This document shows positions 11,556-24,054 of a stretch of DNA of 64,000 nt, piece after piece. The stretch's first letter is position 1; each line of letters begins with the position of its first letter. The notes below the pieces were generated by a model. The model had not been told where the DNA came from and did not search any database. It worked only from the letters and a program-made list of their open reading frames with translations. The DNA lies in assembly GCA_022453515.1 (NCBI GenBank), contig JAJNNY010000010.1, positions 186,001 to 250,000 on the forward strand. Reading direction: 5' to 3'. This DNA is from Astrocystis sublimbata. Lineage: Eukaryota; Ascomycota; Sordariomycetes; Xylariales; Xylariaceae. The translations under genes and the position numbers were made by a program.

Positions 11556-14500
11556 TTTGTCTGGATTGTTTGTTCAAAAAAAATTATATCTTGAAGCTTG
11601 TCACGGACAAGTTTGGGGATATGCAAGGCTCAAAAAATAAAAAGGCCTTAAACGAGAATGTCGAAGAATTAGATCCGTTCGAACTCTGAAAGATCGTAAT
11701 GGTCGGTTTCGAGACGGGTTGTTTGAGTATATAATAATACTGTATCAAGAATCGAATCAAGTGAGTGATGGCGAGGGAGAAGAGGTTGTTGCACTATTCC
11801 AAGCACTCAATGACCCCGTGTTGTCTATCAAAGACGCTCCGAGCTGTTTCAAACAAAGGACGGGATAGAAATGAAGAAAGAGGGATAAACGTGGGTGAGG
11901 GGATGGGATAGCAAGAGAAGAATGAATATGGAAGATCAAGCAATTAAGTACAGAACGGCAGTGGTCTTTATTAACAGACGAGCTGCCAGTGGTGGACTGG
12001 CAGTAGGCAGTTTGAGGCCGGTCTTGGCTTCGGGGTCATCTGCAAACCACATCCACATCACGACCACTACTCGTAGCCAGCCTACCCAGGTGCCCAGCAC
12101 CTTAAGATACAGCCTGTATACATCATCCACAACCGCGACCCTCGCATATTCGTGCGCACAATCTGCGACCACGGTAGTCACCTTGCGTAGCACAGCTGGT
12201 TCTGCTTGGGCCGCCTCGAATCCCGCCTATTTTGGGCGAGCGACGAGGCAGGGAGCGGGCAAACATGGGGCGCACTGTTTGAAGAGGACGAATGCAGGCA
12301 TAGCTTGTTTTCCCCCGTTCTCTTCTGAGGGGGGCGTCGAGGGCGTCGAGGGCGTACAACCCAAGTCGGCGGGCCCAGTCGTCGGAGGCTCATGTCGCAG
12401 AGCGCGTATGTGTGGGCTGAGGTTGCAAGAGCTTTGCCGCCAAGTCAAACGATTGGTTCATAAGGGACCCCTGCCCCCAACTAATCCAGCCAAGTCCCGT
12501 TTCTCCTATTCCCTCTCGCCCTGTCGAGCCTGTGTCGCTCCCCTGGGCCTATGCTCTCTGGGCACTGTCTGTGCTCTTTGTTCTACCTACCCTACCAACT
12601 CGCCTGCGATATCCCGTTCCAATGTCGCGTAGATCCTGTCCCGCCAATAGGTGCAAATCGCTATGAATACACTTGCAGTAGTCACTTGGCATCACAAAGA
12701 GCTGCGACAGGCCAACTGGGGAAATCACAGGGGACATCTCGCGACATTCCCCTGGACAGCTAAACAATGAGCGAGGTGATGCCTTGCTCCGCGCCCTGGA
12801 CCTTGGACAATGGTCCGCGAAATGCTTGGTGCAGCCCTGTCGGGAAGCCAAGCCGAACTGTTGGGTAACAAACATGCATGCTTACTCCAGTTACACGGCG
12901 ACTGAGGTCTACTGTAATTGCGTTGATGAGATTGTTCAGCCGACAGCCGCATGTTGTTTTGATTATTGCTGTTGTTTTTGTTTTTAATAATAGGCTTCAT
13001 CCTACATTTCGACTTGCATCTCATCCGGGCGGTTAACACGGGTAACGGAACTTCCCTTACCTGCATCGGAAGCAATGCTTATCCGACCATCTATTTACAG
13101 CAGACGAACCTCACCAAGTATTGTGCCTGTGAACCGAGTAGTAGGTACTGTGGAATGTCACCGGCGGCTGTCATCATAAATTGTCAAATCCTGTTATCGT
13201 TACAGGAACACGACATCTTGCAGCCCGAAACGCCAAAGAGCTGTGGTACTTAGCATACGGCGGGTGCTGCCACCAGGTTCCATGCAGGTAAGATTGCACC
13301 GTTTGAGCGTCTAATTTGGTAGATGGAATCCGAGCCACAGTGACGAGAACAGAAGATATCAATTCTTGTTTGGATTCAGGAGTTACTGAACCTATAATGA
13401 GGCCGAGGTATATGCCTGGCACCTTGCGGCCCTTGCCGGTACATAGTTGGCGCACCGCATCAGCTGCACTTCTCAGCTAAAGACTCACTGAGCCTCAAAT
13501 GATAGCAACATCTCAGATATAATATAATGCAGAGCTACTACTGTAGAGCATTGAATAGTAGAACAATAGTATGTTCATCTTCTCACAACCTCTATGATAC
13601 ATTGTCGGCCTCGCCGGCGTCACATATCATGATGGAGTTTCCATATCGTGTCAATGTTCACGCATTACATAATTGATTCGGAGAAACCTCATTTCAGCCA
13701 CCTCGACAACGGCACTTGCCAGTCACGGGCATCAACGTGATACACCACAAAGCTTATCGACTTGGTGAGCAGAGCGTGGCTTGCATTAGTGGGCGGTGAA
13801 AACGAAACAAGAGGTTAACGAACCCCAGGAGCGATCTCAAACGATCAGTTCTGTGCCAAGCTGTCCGCACGTCTCGGATTTAATCATACACTGGGGAGCA
13901 AGCCTCACATGGATCGCTCAGCTGCCTATGCAATGCGGCGCAATGCGGGATCTGAGGGCGCATAATCGGGATTTTCGCGCGCTTGCTTGCTTCGATTTGC
14001 AGCCTCGGCATATCGTTACGTCATGTCAGTCTCCCGTCTCAACCAGCTCATCTGAGTTTACTGCCGAATTGCCTGAGAGGTTTGAGGAAGGAGACGAAGG
14101 ATATCTTGGGTGAGTGGTTATACGGGGGGATAGAGTTGCTACTACGAGTAGGCTTCCTGAAAACGGGGCTAGCATTGCGCTAGGTCGGGAAACATGTTAC
14201 AGTCTTGTCAGGGAGTTCAGAGGAAACCGTCAACAAATGTATGTTTTCGTTCGCCTACCTGCCATAATTAGTCCCTACCGAGTACCCCCCTCGCCCCCTT
14301 CTCGATCCTCTTCTCTTCCATCTCTGGGCAGAAGTCTGGGCAATCTGGGGGTTTGGTTTAGGCGAGATTTGGAAAGGCCCGAACGACAAACATGGCTCGT
14401 GTTAGGGTGGTTGGCAACATTAGTCTGGAAACGGGTGTTTCTTTTTGCTTTGGTGATACTTTTGCAACCATCGGGGATTTGAAAATGTCAAGGGCCAGCT

Positions 14501-15692
14501 GTTGCGGCATGTTGCCACCATACTAACATATTCCACTTACCGACCTCACGATAGGTGACATGTTCCCAGTCGGGGGAAAATCATGCGCCTACCGGTAGTT
14601 GATTCACGACATCAGCCAACTCCACTCTTGGCTATTCCCATATACGTACTAAAGAACACACTTGTCCCGCATTCGCCAAAGCTCGATTTCCTACAAAAAC
14701 AGTTGGTATGATAGCATAATCCTATATACCTCAGAGAACATCTTACGACGCATGGTAGTGAGGCGATTCTCTCAATGTTCCCTCGCCGATGAATTGGATA
14801 GATGTCCGATCAAGAAGACTAAACGCTTAGTCTGTTAGAACTTGGCAAGCATGGCGCTGGTATGTCGACAACAACACCATGTGCGATGCATCATGACGCT
14901 ATGAAAACGGGCAGGAGGCGGTGGAGGACGATCAACTTGCTCACCACATCAATGTATAAGCCACGTTTAGGACACGATTCCAGTCGACACCAATTCCTAC
15001 TACACTTGGCGTCGTCAAGTTCCAACGCATACTTATTACGTATGTGTCAGTGCGTGCGGCGGCATTCGTTTTATGAAAGGACCTGGACATTTGAAGGGCA
15101 TGAATTTGACAGCATCCAACCTAGCCTGCCGCATCAAATATATAACTTCGAGGCATCGCATCGGAGAGAATGCACGGCCTGAATGTCTTCATCGCATTGC
15201 TTCAAGGCTACTGTTTCCCATTGATATTAGAGCCGACCTTGAGCTTCAGCTCACTTTTTCACAATCGCAGCTTCTCTTCGCTTGGTACAGTGAAGGGGTT
15301 TAGCTCACTCGTGTCCTACGAGTGAATAGCTCACTACATCACATGATTAGCTGCTGCATCCGACAAGACCTATTTGCATGTAGATACCAAGACGGAAAGA
15401 AGGCTGTTGCTGTTTTCCGGTTCCTGATTCCTCTCTTCTTGCTCATCATTTCCGCTTAGACCTTTTCCCCTACGACATCGTCTCAACTCCGAAGCGGCGA
15501 CACCCAGGCTAGTGTTAGCTGTTGGCAACCAGTAGTGGCGGGGTGCAGTTGATCTGCCGGAACGAAGTTGCTGAAATCTAGATGAGATCTGGATGAGGAG
15601 GATCAAGTCTGACTTAAGTTGCGAACCTTGCGAGAAGAGGCGAGGCTACTCGAAGACCGATGGACTTTAGAGATGACCATGAGTGAATCGGG

Positions 15693-15721
15693 TAGCCATA
15701 GCCATAGCCATAGCCATAGCC
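15693..15721. repeat. Hexamer microsatellite (TAGCCA)4 plus partial unit
   Basis: Four perfect TAGCCA units followed by TAGCC, in non-coding sequence. Confidence 0.9.
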
Positions 15722-17047
15722 GCGCGTTAATTGTTGTGGTGGCGCTGAATGGCGCCGAAGGGCTAGAACGTTGACCGCTTTACATGCGACGGGTTGCATA
15801 GACAAATAATCACGAGCAATTATGGGCCGAGGTTCCAAGGCGAGCATGCGGTCGGTCTCTGCAAATCTTGAACCTACATTCGTCATACCTACATATGTAG
15901 CTAACGTTAGGCCACGAGATTGAAGTTTGCCATGCAGGGAAAACTTGGCAAAGAAATGGGTGACTGCTGTTTTGACATCTGTGTGTGTATATCGACAGAT
16001 TTAGGATTTTCTGCTTGCAGTGGCGGATTTGGACCCTTTGAATGCCATCTTGGTGGTATTTAGTACTAGCATCTACTCGAGAAATGAGTTATCTGCCCAC
16101 ACATTCCTTATCTGGGGAGGAAGACATTCAATGTTGGCAAGGATGGGATCGCAATCTGATTACCCATTCTGACAACTCCACTCGCTACGAACAAGCTGCG
16201 TGTGCACTAAGGATTTAAACTTAAACTACAATGCCCAAGGGTCACTAGACAAAGGTCAGGGTCCAGGAATATCTTTGATTACCTGGCTGCACTGTTAGAT
16301 ATCTAGATATGCATATGTCTGGTAGTATGTACGGTTGTTGCCTATTGTATGCCAACCCTGGAGGTGGGCATCGTCAAGTATCATCTGGGTGCTTCGAGAA
16401 TGTCGAGGTTTTCTCTCCAACATGAAATTAGGTACGTCCATGGATGTGGCTAGATAGTGCGGTAGATAAGTACATCCAATAGTAGCCAATACTAGGGGAG
16501 GAACAAACTCAGCAAGGTATTTTCCCCCGCACCAGATAGCCCAACAACCAGAGAGGCCTAGGTACCTAAGGTAGCCCTAGGACAGCCCTGGAGAAGTCCA
16601 AGAGCCACCCGCTCGCTACCCGGAGAAGTTAGCACGAAGCATATGCACGTTAGTAGGTGAGCCGGCAGGTGCTAAGCATTTACCTAAAGGTAGTACATGT
16701 GTGTAGCCATACAGTACACCAACCTACCTGGGCTTATGGCCTGTACAGAGAAACGGACCCAGTCTTGATAAGTACCTATCTAGATACCCAAGTACCAGTG
16801 CCTAGCAAATCAGGTAGCAGCCCAGAGCATGATCAGGACCGGTCAATTTCCTGCACTCCAAGCGCATTCCCAGTTGGCCTGCTGCTTGAACACTTCCATG
16901 ACACGATGCCGCTGCTGTCCCTTACTCGCTGAGCGGCGACGACGCCGTGAGGGCTAACCTGAAAACTCTGAAAGCTTCTGAATAGCTAATCCCGACGAGC
17001 CAGACGACTCCGGCATCGCCAGCCAAGCCGGCCCTCCCTCCACCAGC

Positions 17048-17068
17048 GACCAGTGACCAGTGACCAGT
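17048..17068. repeat. Heptamer tandem repeat (GACCAGT)3
   Basis: Three perfect GACCAGT units, followed to about 17092 by degenerate and inverted copies such as ACTGACCACTACTGACC. Confidence 0.8.
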
Positions 17069-17971
17069 AGCCACTGACCACTACTGACCACGGTCAGATC
17101 TGAGATGCAGCAGAGGTACCCTCATACCCTGAACTGCCTGATGCCCTTCCAGCCTAGGTAGGTAGGTCGATCAGATATACCGGCCTAGACTTGCCGCCAG
17201 ACCACACCAGAACCAGCGCAACCAGCACAACCAGCAACAACCGGGCCATCGCGGCCTCCACCGCCGCCAACCAACGCATCAACGCATCTTTAACGCATCA
17301 ACGCACCACTCCCCGACTCCCCGACTTCCAGGCTCTCTCTCCCTCGCTGCACCAGCCTACCAACGTACCACCCCGAGCCACCTTGCCGCTGTACTGTTCC
17401 CGGCAAGCACAGGTATTGGCATCGCGCATCACATCATTGCGCTCGCCCACTTTTCTCCCTTCCCACCCGACTCCCGAGCCACTCTGGCGAGCCTGTGTCT
17501 GCCCCCATCGTCTGTGTGCCATCCCGCAGTATTGTAGTGTTGCCGTATTGCAGACCACGCGACAGCACTGCATCCCTCGTCGCCGTCCCTCCCCATTGCC
17601 GCCGCCGAGGCACCAAACCTAACAACAGCCCAACCTTATCGATTGCCAGGCCTCTCCTCTTCTCCCCCGTCGTCTTCGTCGTCGACAACACCACCACTAT
17701 CACACACCATCATCACCCCCGGTCCCGGTCCGATTAAATCGCTCTCCGCTCATTTGCGAAACATCATCTGCGCCCCTGTACAGATAAAATCGCCTGGCAC
17801 CCCTCCTGTGCCCCTAGGCCAGCACGCGCGCAAGACTACAGGACATCGGGACAACGGGACAACGGGCGCCGCGAGCCACCGCCGGCTGGCTACTGTCGTC
17901 TGCCGCGAGACCGCCGGTCATGCCCATAGGGCTTTCTAACACCGCATACAATTTACCGACCTCCTGACGCT

Positions 17972-19911
17972 ATGGCTACGGTCGTCGAGAGTCCTTCTGC
18001 CGTGATGGCCACTTTCCCAGCTGAGGATGTCACCGCTCGTGATGCCTTCGACTCTTCCTTTACCAGAGATGTCTACCGCCCCCGGGAGGTATCCATCAGT
18101 AGAACCCGCGATGCTACTCAGGACGACGACGACGATGACGACGATGACGATCAGGACGACGAAGGTACTGCCTCTGTCGAGCTGGCTGCTATCATGACCG
18201 CTACCTCCACACCCGTCACCCCAGGCCCTTCCAGTCCCCCACTCGAGCCCCCCAAATCGGCCGATTTCATCCCGCCTACGCGGCCCAGCAGCACGCCGTT
18301 TCCTAATGCCCAACAGGGCCCGTCTGAAATTCGCTGCTTGACCTGCCAGCCCGCCTGTCCCGACTCCGATGCGCGTCTGCCACACGATCATTTTACTGCC
18401 GCACCCATCGATGAGCATCCTGTCTTGACCCTCAACCAGCTTCCCGCCGAAATCCATGAGTGTATATTGGATCACATCTTTGGCTACCGCGTCTCCACCA
18501 CCTCCCCGAGCTCCTTGAGTATACCAAGCGTCAACGCCCGGAGTTGGAGCACGGCTCTGCGCCACTCGAGAAGAAAGGAGTTGTCCATACTTGCTTTGGT
18601 CAATCCACTTTGGCGGGACTTGATTCAGGAACGACTGTATAGGCACATCAAGCTCAAGGCTACCGTTGAGGCTGCTCACGATGTCATGGCTTTCTTCTTG
18701 CAACACCCTCACCTGAGTGGCTATGTCAAGCATGTCGAGATCTGGTTCCCCGTCTTCCAGCCCAAGTATCCCCTCCCCATCATGGAGCTGGGATCACTGG
18801 CGTTACCCACGGTCTCCCCCGAGGGCATCGCTAGTGCCACTTATGCCTTGCCTACCAACAACGCCACCATGGAAGAAGTCTTCTCGCTTGTGCGTCTCAC
18901 GTTTCCGGAGGCGCGGGTCATGACCCTTGAGGGCGGGGAGAGGAAGAAGGCTCCAAGGGTGCGCTACCATGCTCCAGGGTCGGATCCTACCCTTGAGAGC
19001 GACGATCTGCCGCAGATCCCCACTATCCGCACCCTTATTGTCAAGGGCCAGTGGAACATCATTCGTCACCAAAAGGACTGGGAGACAATATCAAAAGCAC
19101 TACCGAGTCTCGAGGAGTGGCATGGCACATATGCGAAGCCCAAATCCAAAAGCTATCTGAGCATGGCCCCCACACTGGAAGCTCTAGATCCTAAAATTAC
19201 CAAACTCAATCTTTGTCTCGAGGGTGATTACCGAAGAGAAATTACATGTCCATCCCATTACCTCAAGGTTTGCGAACAGCTTCACTGGTGTGAGAAGCTG
19301 GCAAGGGCCGCGAGTCACCTCGAACACCTCTCATACACCGGCCGTGTTTGTCATGGCTTTTTCGATATCCTAGCCCGATACACAGACCCACGAACCACCA
19401 GGCTCGAGACCATTGATATCACAGTCAAGAATTGCTGCAGGCAAAATGCTCAGTGGAACGAATCCGGCTCAGGTATCACCGATATGCATTTCATTGGTGC
19501 TTTTGAGCAGCTTGTTCTGAGCGGTATTCGCGCTTTGGAGCGGCTCAAAACGGTGAACCTGTTGCGGATTCGTTTTGTTGATCTCGGTATGTAGTAGCTC
19601 TCCACGTTCCCTGTATTTCTGGCTTGTGTACTGATTCTCCAACAACAGATTCGCCTGTGCCACCCTTGAATCCCTACTTTCTGATACGAGATGGATGGTG
19701 TTCCGGAGTGTGGAGTGATCAAATTCTCGAGGAACTTCAGCGCGTACGGCCCCAAATTCAGTTCAACGAGATTGTCGATAGTTTTGGTGAAGTCGGCTAT
19801 AACAAGGAAGGACGCCTGGTCATCAATCCTGACTTTCCAAAATCGCATGTGCTATCACTCAAATTAGCAAACTACGCCATGCTTGCTGGGGGGGCCATCG
19901 CCATTCTGTGA
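17972..19911 (+). CDS. F-box domain protein
   Basis: Two exons, 17972-19586 and 19649-19911, with a 62-nt intron (GTATGT...CAG), give 625 residues. The N-terminal 130 residues look disordered and include an Asp10 run (residues 51-60) followed by a Pro/Ser/Thr-rich stretch. An F-box-like segment follows at about 151-170 (LTLNQLPAEIHECILDHIF), then SILALVNPLWRDLIQERLYRHIKL, the usual continuation in fungal F-box proteins. The remainder is a Leu-rich alpha/beta region, possibly a degenerate LRR substrate-binding part. The inferred role is substrate adaptor of an SCF ubiquitin ligase, binding Skp1 through the F-box; the target is unknown. The second exon adds a conserved-looking C-terminus (LNPYFLIRDGWCSGVWSD). 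The start chosen is the first ATG of the open frame after a long CT-rich leader. Confidence 0.8.
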
Positions 19912-20722
19912 GTGTCAAAGGTGGTCTGGGCATATTCACATGACGAAATGCCGTGATACCTCGTTGATACGGTCTACAAGAGGCAGCAACTTATCCATCC
20001 AATTAGGGTTTCTACCTGCGTATCTCAGCGACGAGCGCCACCCCTGAAATAGATGCCTGATCAAGTGATTAGAATCATCCAACAACCCAAATTTCACCTA
20101 AAGTTCTCCCGCATTTCGAATTGCAACCCCAAGTCAAACATGGCGCATTTTCAGCTCAAGCATATCCAGATACCAGAGCCGAGTGGAGCAGTTTGGAACA
20201 ATCTGGCTTTTGCATTGGGGGAGCCTCTGCGACATTGGTCGAGAAGTGGTTTTATTCTTCTGCATTTCTCTCGCGCACATAATACCCAACTCGATTTTTA
20301 ATTTCGGAGGCGTCGTTTCTTTTTCTTCCACAAAAGGGTGTCTGGGGTTGCGGGGTTCATGCGTTAGGTCCAGATATCTACCTACAATGGGCAGGCATAT
20401 TGAAAGGGAAAAGGGGCAAATTCCCCAAGCGTGAGGCATTCTACGTTCGTCTTCCATTAGAGGGTGAACTTCTCGAGACCCCTATACAGATCAGATCGCC
20501 GTCAAAGAAATAAGTAAAAATGAAATTTAAATGAATAGACAAATTCTTGATAAGCTCCAGCTTCAACGTACAAGATACGACAAAGCATGCCATCTCGTAT
20601 TGATCTACTGTATATAATGTGGATGACTGATGTATATATGTGGATGATGTTTCTGCCGCATACATCCATCCATAATGCGATGATGACGTGGAGTAAATGC
20701 CTATGTGTATATACATTTTGTG
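19912..20722. other. Intergenic region between convergent genes
   Basis: No supported gene; it holds the 3' ends of the F-box and GPI14 genes. Confidence 0.5.
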
Positions 20723-22203
20723 TCACGTATGGGAGACGGCCCCGAGGTCGTCTATGATGACCCCTAATATGAAGCTGTTGACGCCGAAGAAGGCGAGGGA
20801 CGATAGCCAGAGGCCGGGCATGAATGTGCTCAGGCCCAGGAATTCAAGGTTGTAGCCCTGCTGCAGCCACAGACCTTGCGTGAGCACCCAGAGTACGAGT
20901 GAGGTTACGCCTAGGGAGGGCTTTTTGAGAAGGGAAGACTTAGGGAGGTAAAGAGGGAGGAAGACCATGTACCAGAGAAAATACTATAATGAGAGGTGTG
21001 TTAGTCGCCAGTTTTAAGTCACGGAGGAAAAAGTTGTGAAGACAATCGATGGCAATGTGTATGCGTACATGTGTGTCTATGATGCTATGGGGAATAAATA
21101 GCTGGAGATGGGGTCCAACATACCTGGCTCGTGCAAACTTTATTAAAAGCCACGAAAGCAAATGTCTGCGCCATCATGGTCGTCGCGAGATCCTTCTTGG
21201 CGCCGACGAGAGGGATCAGGATCGTAGACAGCAAGAGCTGCGGCAAGAAGGCGACCGATTCAATCCCTACACTCCCTGTGGCGGACTGGTCCGAAGGCAA
21301 GGAGGATGAAGATGCGAGGTACAACAGCACGTTGTAGGGGCTGAAGTTGTGCCGGTGGTCGATCCGCGTCACATGGTGCAGAAACGTGTGGGTGACGAAG
21401 GGCATCCCGTACAGCGCGTACATGGCCGCGTTGAACAGTCCAAAGGTCGCGAGGCTCACGAGGGTGAGCTGGATCCGGGCTGGCGTGACGAAGGCCATCA
21501 CCTTCTCTCCCAGAGTGGCGGGGCTTTTATCCAGGGCGACTCTCCCTTGCTTTTTCTCCGTCCGTTTGCCCTCTTCCTTCGTGCCCGTACTAGTACCAGA
21601 CATCATGTGCGCGTCATCCATCCACCAGACAACAGCGGGCGCGTAGATAAACGGATATATCTTGAAGTGCACCCCCATACCCAACAGGATCCCTGATAGC
21701 AACACCCGTCGCCCCAGCACAGCCCATAAGAGCGCTGTCACGAGGACGCCCAACAGGCCCTCGGAGCTGCCGCGCGTGCTGATGGTCGCGACCATGGGGT
21801 TCAGCAGCCAGATGCTCGCGAAGCGGCACGCGCGCGCCATCGACATGCTCCCATGCTGTCTGAGGATTTGGATGATAAAGTACCCTGCCAGCAGGTCCGC
21901 GGCTGCGAAGATGACTTTGCCCGAGGAGAAGAAGATGGGCCCGGGGAGGGTGGTGGGGTACAGCAGCCAGGCTAGGAGAGGCGTGTAGCGGTAGGTCTCT
22001 CGCTCGTAGGGCGATGAAGACGACGATGAGGAGGAGAATGTGAAACGCGCTGCGTCGGTGAAGACGAGGTAGTCGATGTCTGTGTACTTCAGGGGCGAGT
22101 TGGCGTCTTGCCAGAGCCCGTAGAGCAGCATGCCGAGGCGGAGGAGCGCTGCTGAGGTGAAGAGCGGGAAGGGCCGCGATATGAGGGCGGTGATGGCAGC
22201 CAT
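20723..22203 (-). CDS. GPI14: GPI alpha-1,4-mannosyltransferase I (PIG-M/GPI14)
   Basis: Two minus-strand exons, 22203-21124 and 20983-20723, with a 140-nt intron, give 446 residues. The enzyme adds the first mannose from dolichol-phosphate-mannose to the GPI precursor in the ER lumen. The family's DxD motif is present at residues 42-44 (YTDIDYLVF), followed by the ETYRYTPLLAWLL block, FHKIYP-type context (GVHFKIYPFIYAPA), and many hydrophobic membrane segments up to the C-terminus. After the splice the frame continues as YFLWYMVFLPLYLP, a conserved late block of this family. A Ser8 run (about residues 57-64) sits in the lumenal loop after the DxD motif and a charged, low-complexity insert lies near residues 205-230; both look like lineage-specific loop expansions. 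The gene is divergent from TRAX. Confidence 0.93.
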
Positions 22204-22854
22204 TTTGTATGAGATCTATTCAGTTGCCATGTGTTGTTGTTTCGTAGATCTGTATCTCGTGTCCATCTATATAGGGGCTCGATGTCCCTAAGCAATAGGT
22301 GTCAACAAATCAGGATGGCTATCATGGAATGGCTAATTGAGATTCAGTCAATGGTTCTCTGGAAAGTTGTCTGTCTGTTTGAGTGCAGACATACTTCTCA
22401 TATGAAATCATCTCATTCTGCAAGCACTTGTGATATTGTGAGCAAGGCAAAATAAGAGCAGCATTGTTTCGTCTGTATTGTGTTTCGTTTTTCGAAGAGC
22501 ATCTTGCCTCCACGCCACACACGTTAGGAGGTACCTAGGGGTCTATCTAGGTACACCTATAAACCAATTGAATCCGTACCTACCTGGTAACACTAGTAGC
22601 CCCACAGATGTGCTGAGCTGTTACTGATTGAAATGCGGGTGACTGTAGGTAGGCGCTCGGCACTGTAAATAGTGAATAGGCCCCAACTGCAGCCAGCTGG
22701 TGCGCCCCACCAGAACCCAGCGCATTGTCACGCTCTTACAACCAGTTACACAACCCTTTATCCAAATCACATTCACGTATATAAGTTCCTGACCGAAGCA
22801 CGGACCGTGCAACTTCGAACTGCTCAAATTTCAGTTGTGCAAACAGAAGTCCAG
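22204..22854. other. Divergent promoter region of GPI14 and TRAX
   Basis: 651 bp between two outward-facing start codons. It contains CCTAGG/CTAGGTA palindromes at about 22533-22555 and no open frame worth calling. Confidence 0.5.
22268..22273 (-). promoter_or_regulatory. Possible TATA box of GPI14
   Basis: A CTATATAG sequence on the minus strand about 65 bp upstream of the start codon. Position and sequence fit, but this is only a pattern match. Confidence 0.35.
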
Positions 22855-24054
22855 ATGTCCGAAGTCATTGTTCCCAAGAAGAGAGACGGCGGCGCCATGG
22901 GAGCCGGTATTAAGAGAGACTACCAAGGCAAGGAGAAGGGCAAGAGGAACGGAGCAGCAGCAGGGGCAGCAGCAGGGGCAGCAGCACCAGCCGCAGCTGA
23001 TCACCCGCGCAATGCATACACCTCCATGTTCGAGTCTTTCCGCGACGAGCTCGACGAGCACCATGACCGTCGCATGAGGATTGGCAAGGTGTCGCGGGAT
23101 GTCACGGCCATGAGTAAGAAGATGTATGCAGCAACACTGTCTGCCTATGCTTGGCAGTTCATGTGCTTCGCTTACACGCGAGGTGCATGGGTGAAGTCAT
23201 GGTTTGTTTGAGAAGTACTTGTGCTAACTAATTCTTGTTTTTTCTATCTAGTATATTCTCACTGCAACGGTAGGATTTTCTGTTTATTATCGTGTGAGGT
23301 TTCCGCAGTCGCGCCTTCTTGATGAGATTTCCAATGCTGTCTTTCAACATTGAACGTATCGCACAGTATCTATCTATATACATGCACTAACGCCACATAC
23401 CTAAGTGTCCGGAAGTTATCACAGCCCATCCCAGAGCGCATCCAAAGCGAGATCGACGGACGCCTGAAGGAAATCGCTGAGCTGCTAGAGACAATCCAGC
23501 CTGACGTGCAAGGCATGAATCGCTATCGGTACCCGCTGATTTGTCTCGAGGAATTCGTTGAGGCCGTGACATTCGCCCACTACCTCCGCCACCAGACCCT
23601 GATGACCGCAGCCGAGGCTCAAGAAGCACTGCCTGCCGACATTGAGCTGACAGCACCCGACTATGTCTTCGGCGTTTTCGACCTCACTGGGGAGATGATG
23701 CGCTTCGCCACTGCAGTCACAGCGCTGACGGGGAGCATACCAACAGGCGAGACTCCGTTAGGGAAGGGCGAGGCAGACGCAGACGCACAGGCACAGGCCG
23801 GCGCTCAGGAGAAGAGAACTATCTTGTCGGACATGCAGGACGTGAGTTCGATGCTGCAGATTTGCCCCACCGTGGGTCGGTATAACGTCTACGCGAAGAA
23901 GCTCGACATCATGATCGAGCAGGTGCGCAAGGTCGAGCGTCTGGGTTACGGTGTCACGGTGCGTGGCGAAGAGCGGCCTAAGGGCTGGATGCCGGACCTC
24001 AACGAGGGGTATTCCGGTGGAGGAGATGGAGGCGATGTCACAATGGCGGACTAG
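22855..24054 (+). CDS. Translin-associated protein X (TRAX), C3PO nuclease subunit
   Basis: Three exons, 22855-23123, 23252-23269 (only 18 nt) and 23406-24054, give 311 residues. Introns are 128 and 136 nt. The splice path is fixed by the family block: exon 1 ends in DVTAMSKK, the microexon supplies IIFSLQ, and exon 3 begins RVRKLSQPIPERI. Catalytic acidic residues of TRAX are present: Glu145 and Glu148 in CLEEFVEAV, Asp188 and Glu192 in FDLTGEMM. With translin, TRAX forms the C3PO RNase; in Neurospora this complex processes tRNA 5'-leader fragments, and in animals it also clears siRNA passenger strands. A Gly/Ala-rich repeat (residues 33-48) and the basic N-terminus are probably disordered. 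Translin itself is not in the window. The first ATG of the frame is used; the open frame upstream has no ATG. Confidence 0.93.

Larger units (their letters stand above)
11556..17971. other. 6.4-kb gene-poor region
   Basis: The longest gene-free stretch in the window. Several ATG frames exceed 100 codons (for example 11895-12632 and 14114-14482), but none shows a family motif, a joinable exon or protein-like composition. Repeats at 15693-15721 and 17048-17068 and CCTAGGTA palindromes near 16560 and 17151 lie inside it. The last 800 bases are C-rich and CT-rich and look like the promoter and long leader of the F-box gene. A long non-coding RNA cannot be excluded. Confidence 0.5.

Noticed and set aside
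10986..11594. 202-codon plus-strand frame opposite the subtilisin prodomain
   Set aside because: Gly/Asp/Val-rich shadow of a GC-rich coding exon; no family resemblance.
11675..11695. Possible tRNA B-box (CGTTCGAACTC)
   Set aside because: No matching A-box at the right distance and no acceptor or anticodon stem could be drawn.
11895..12632. 245-codon plus-strand frame in the gene-poor region
   Set aside because: Composition looks random (many Ser, Arg and Cys), no motif and no flanking exon in frame.
22672..22854. 61-residue N-terminal extension of TRAX
   Set aside because: The open frame there has no ATG; the first is at 22855.
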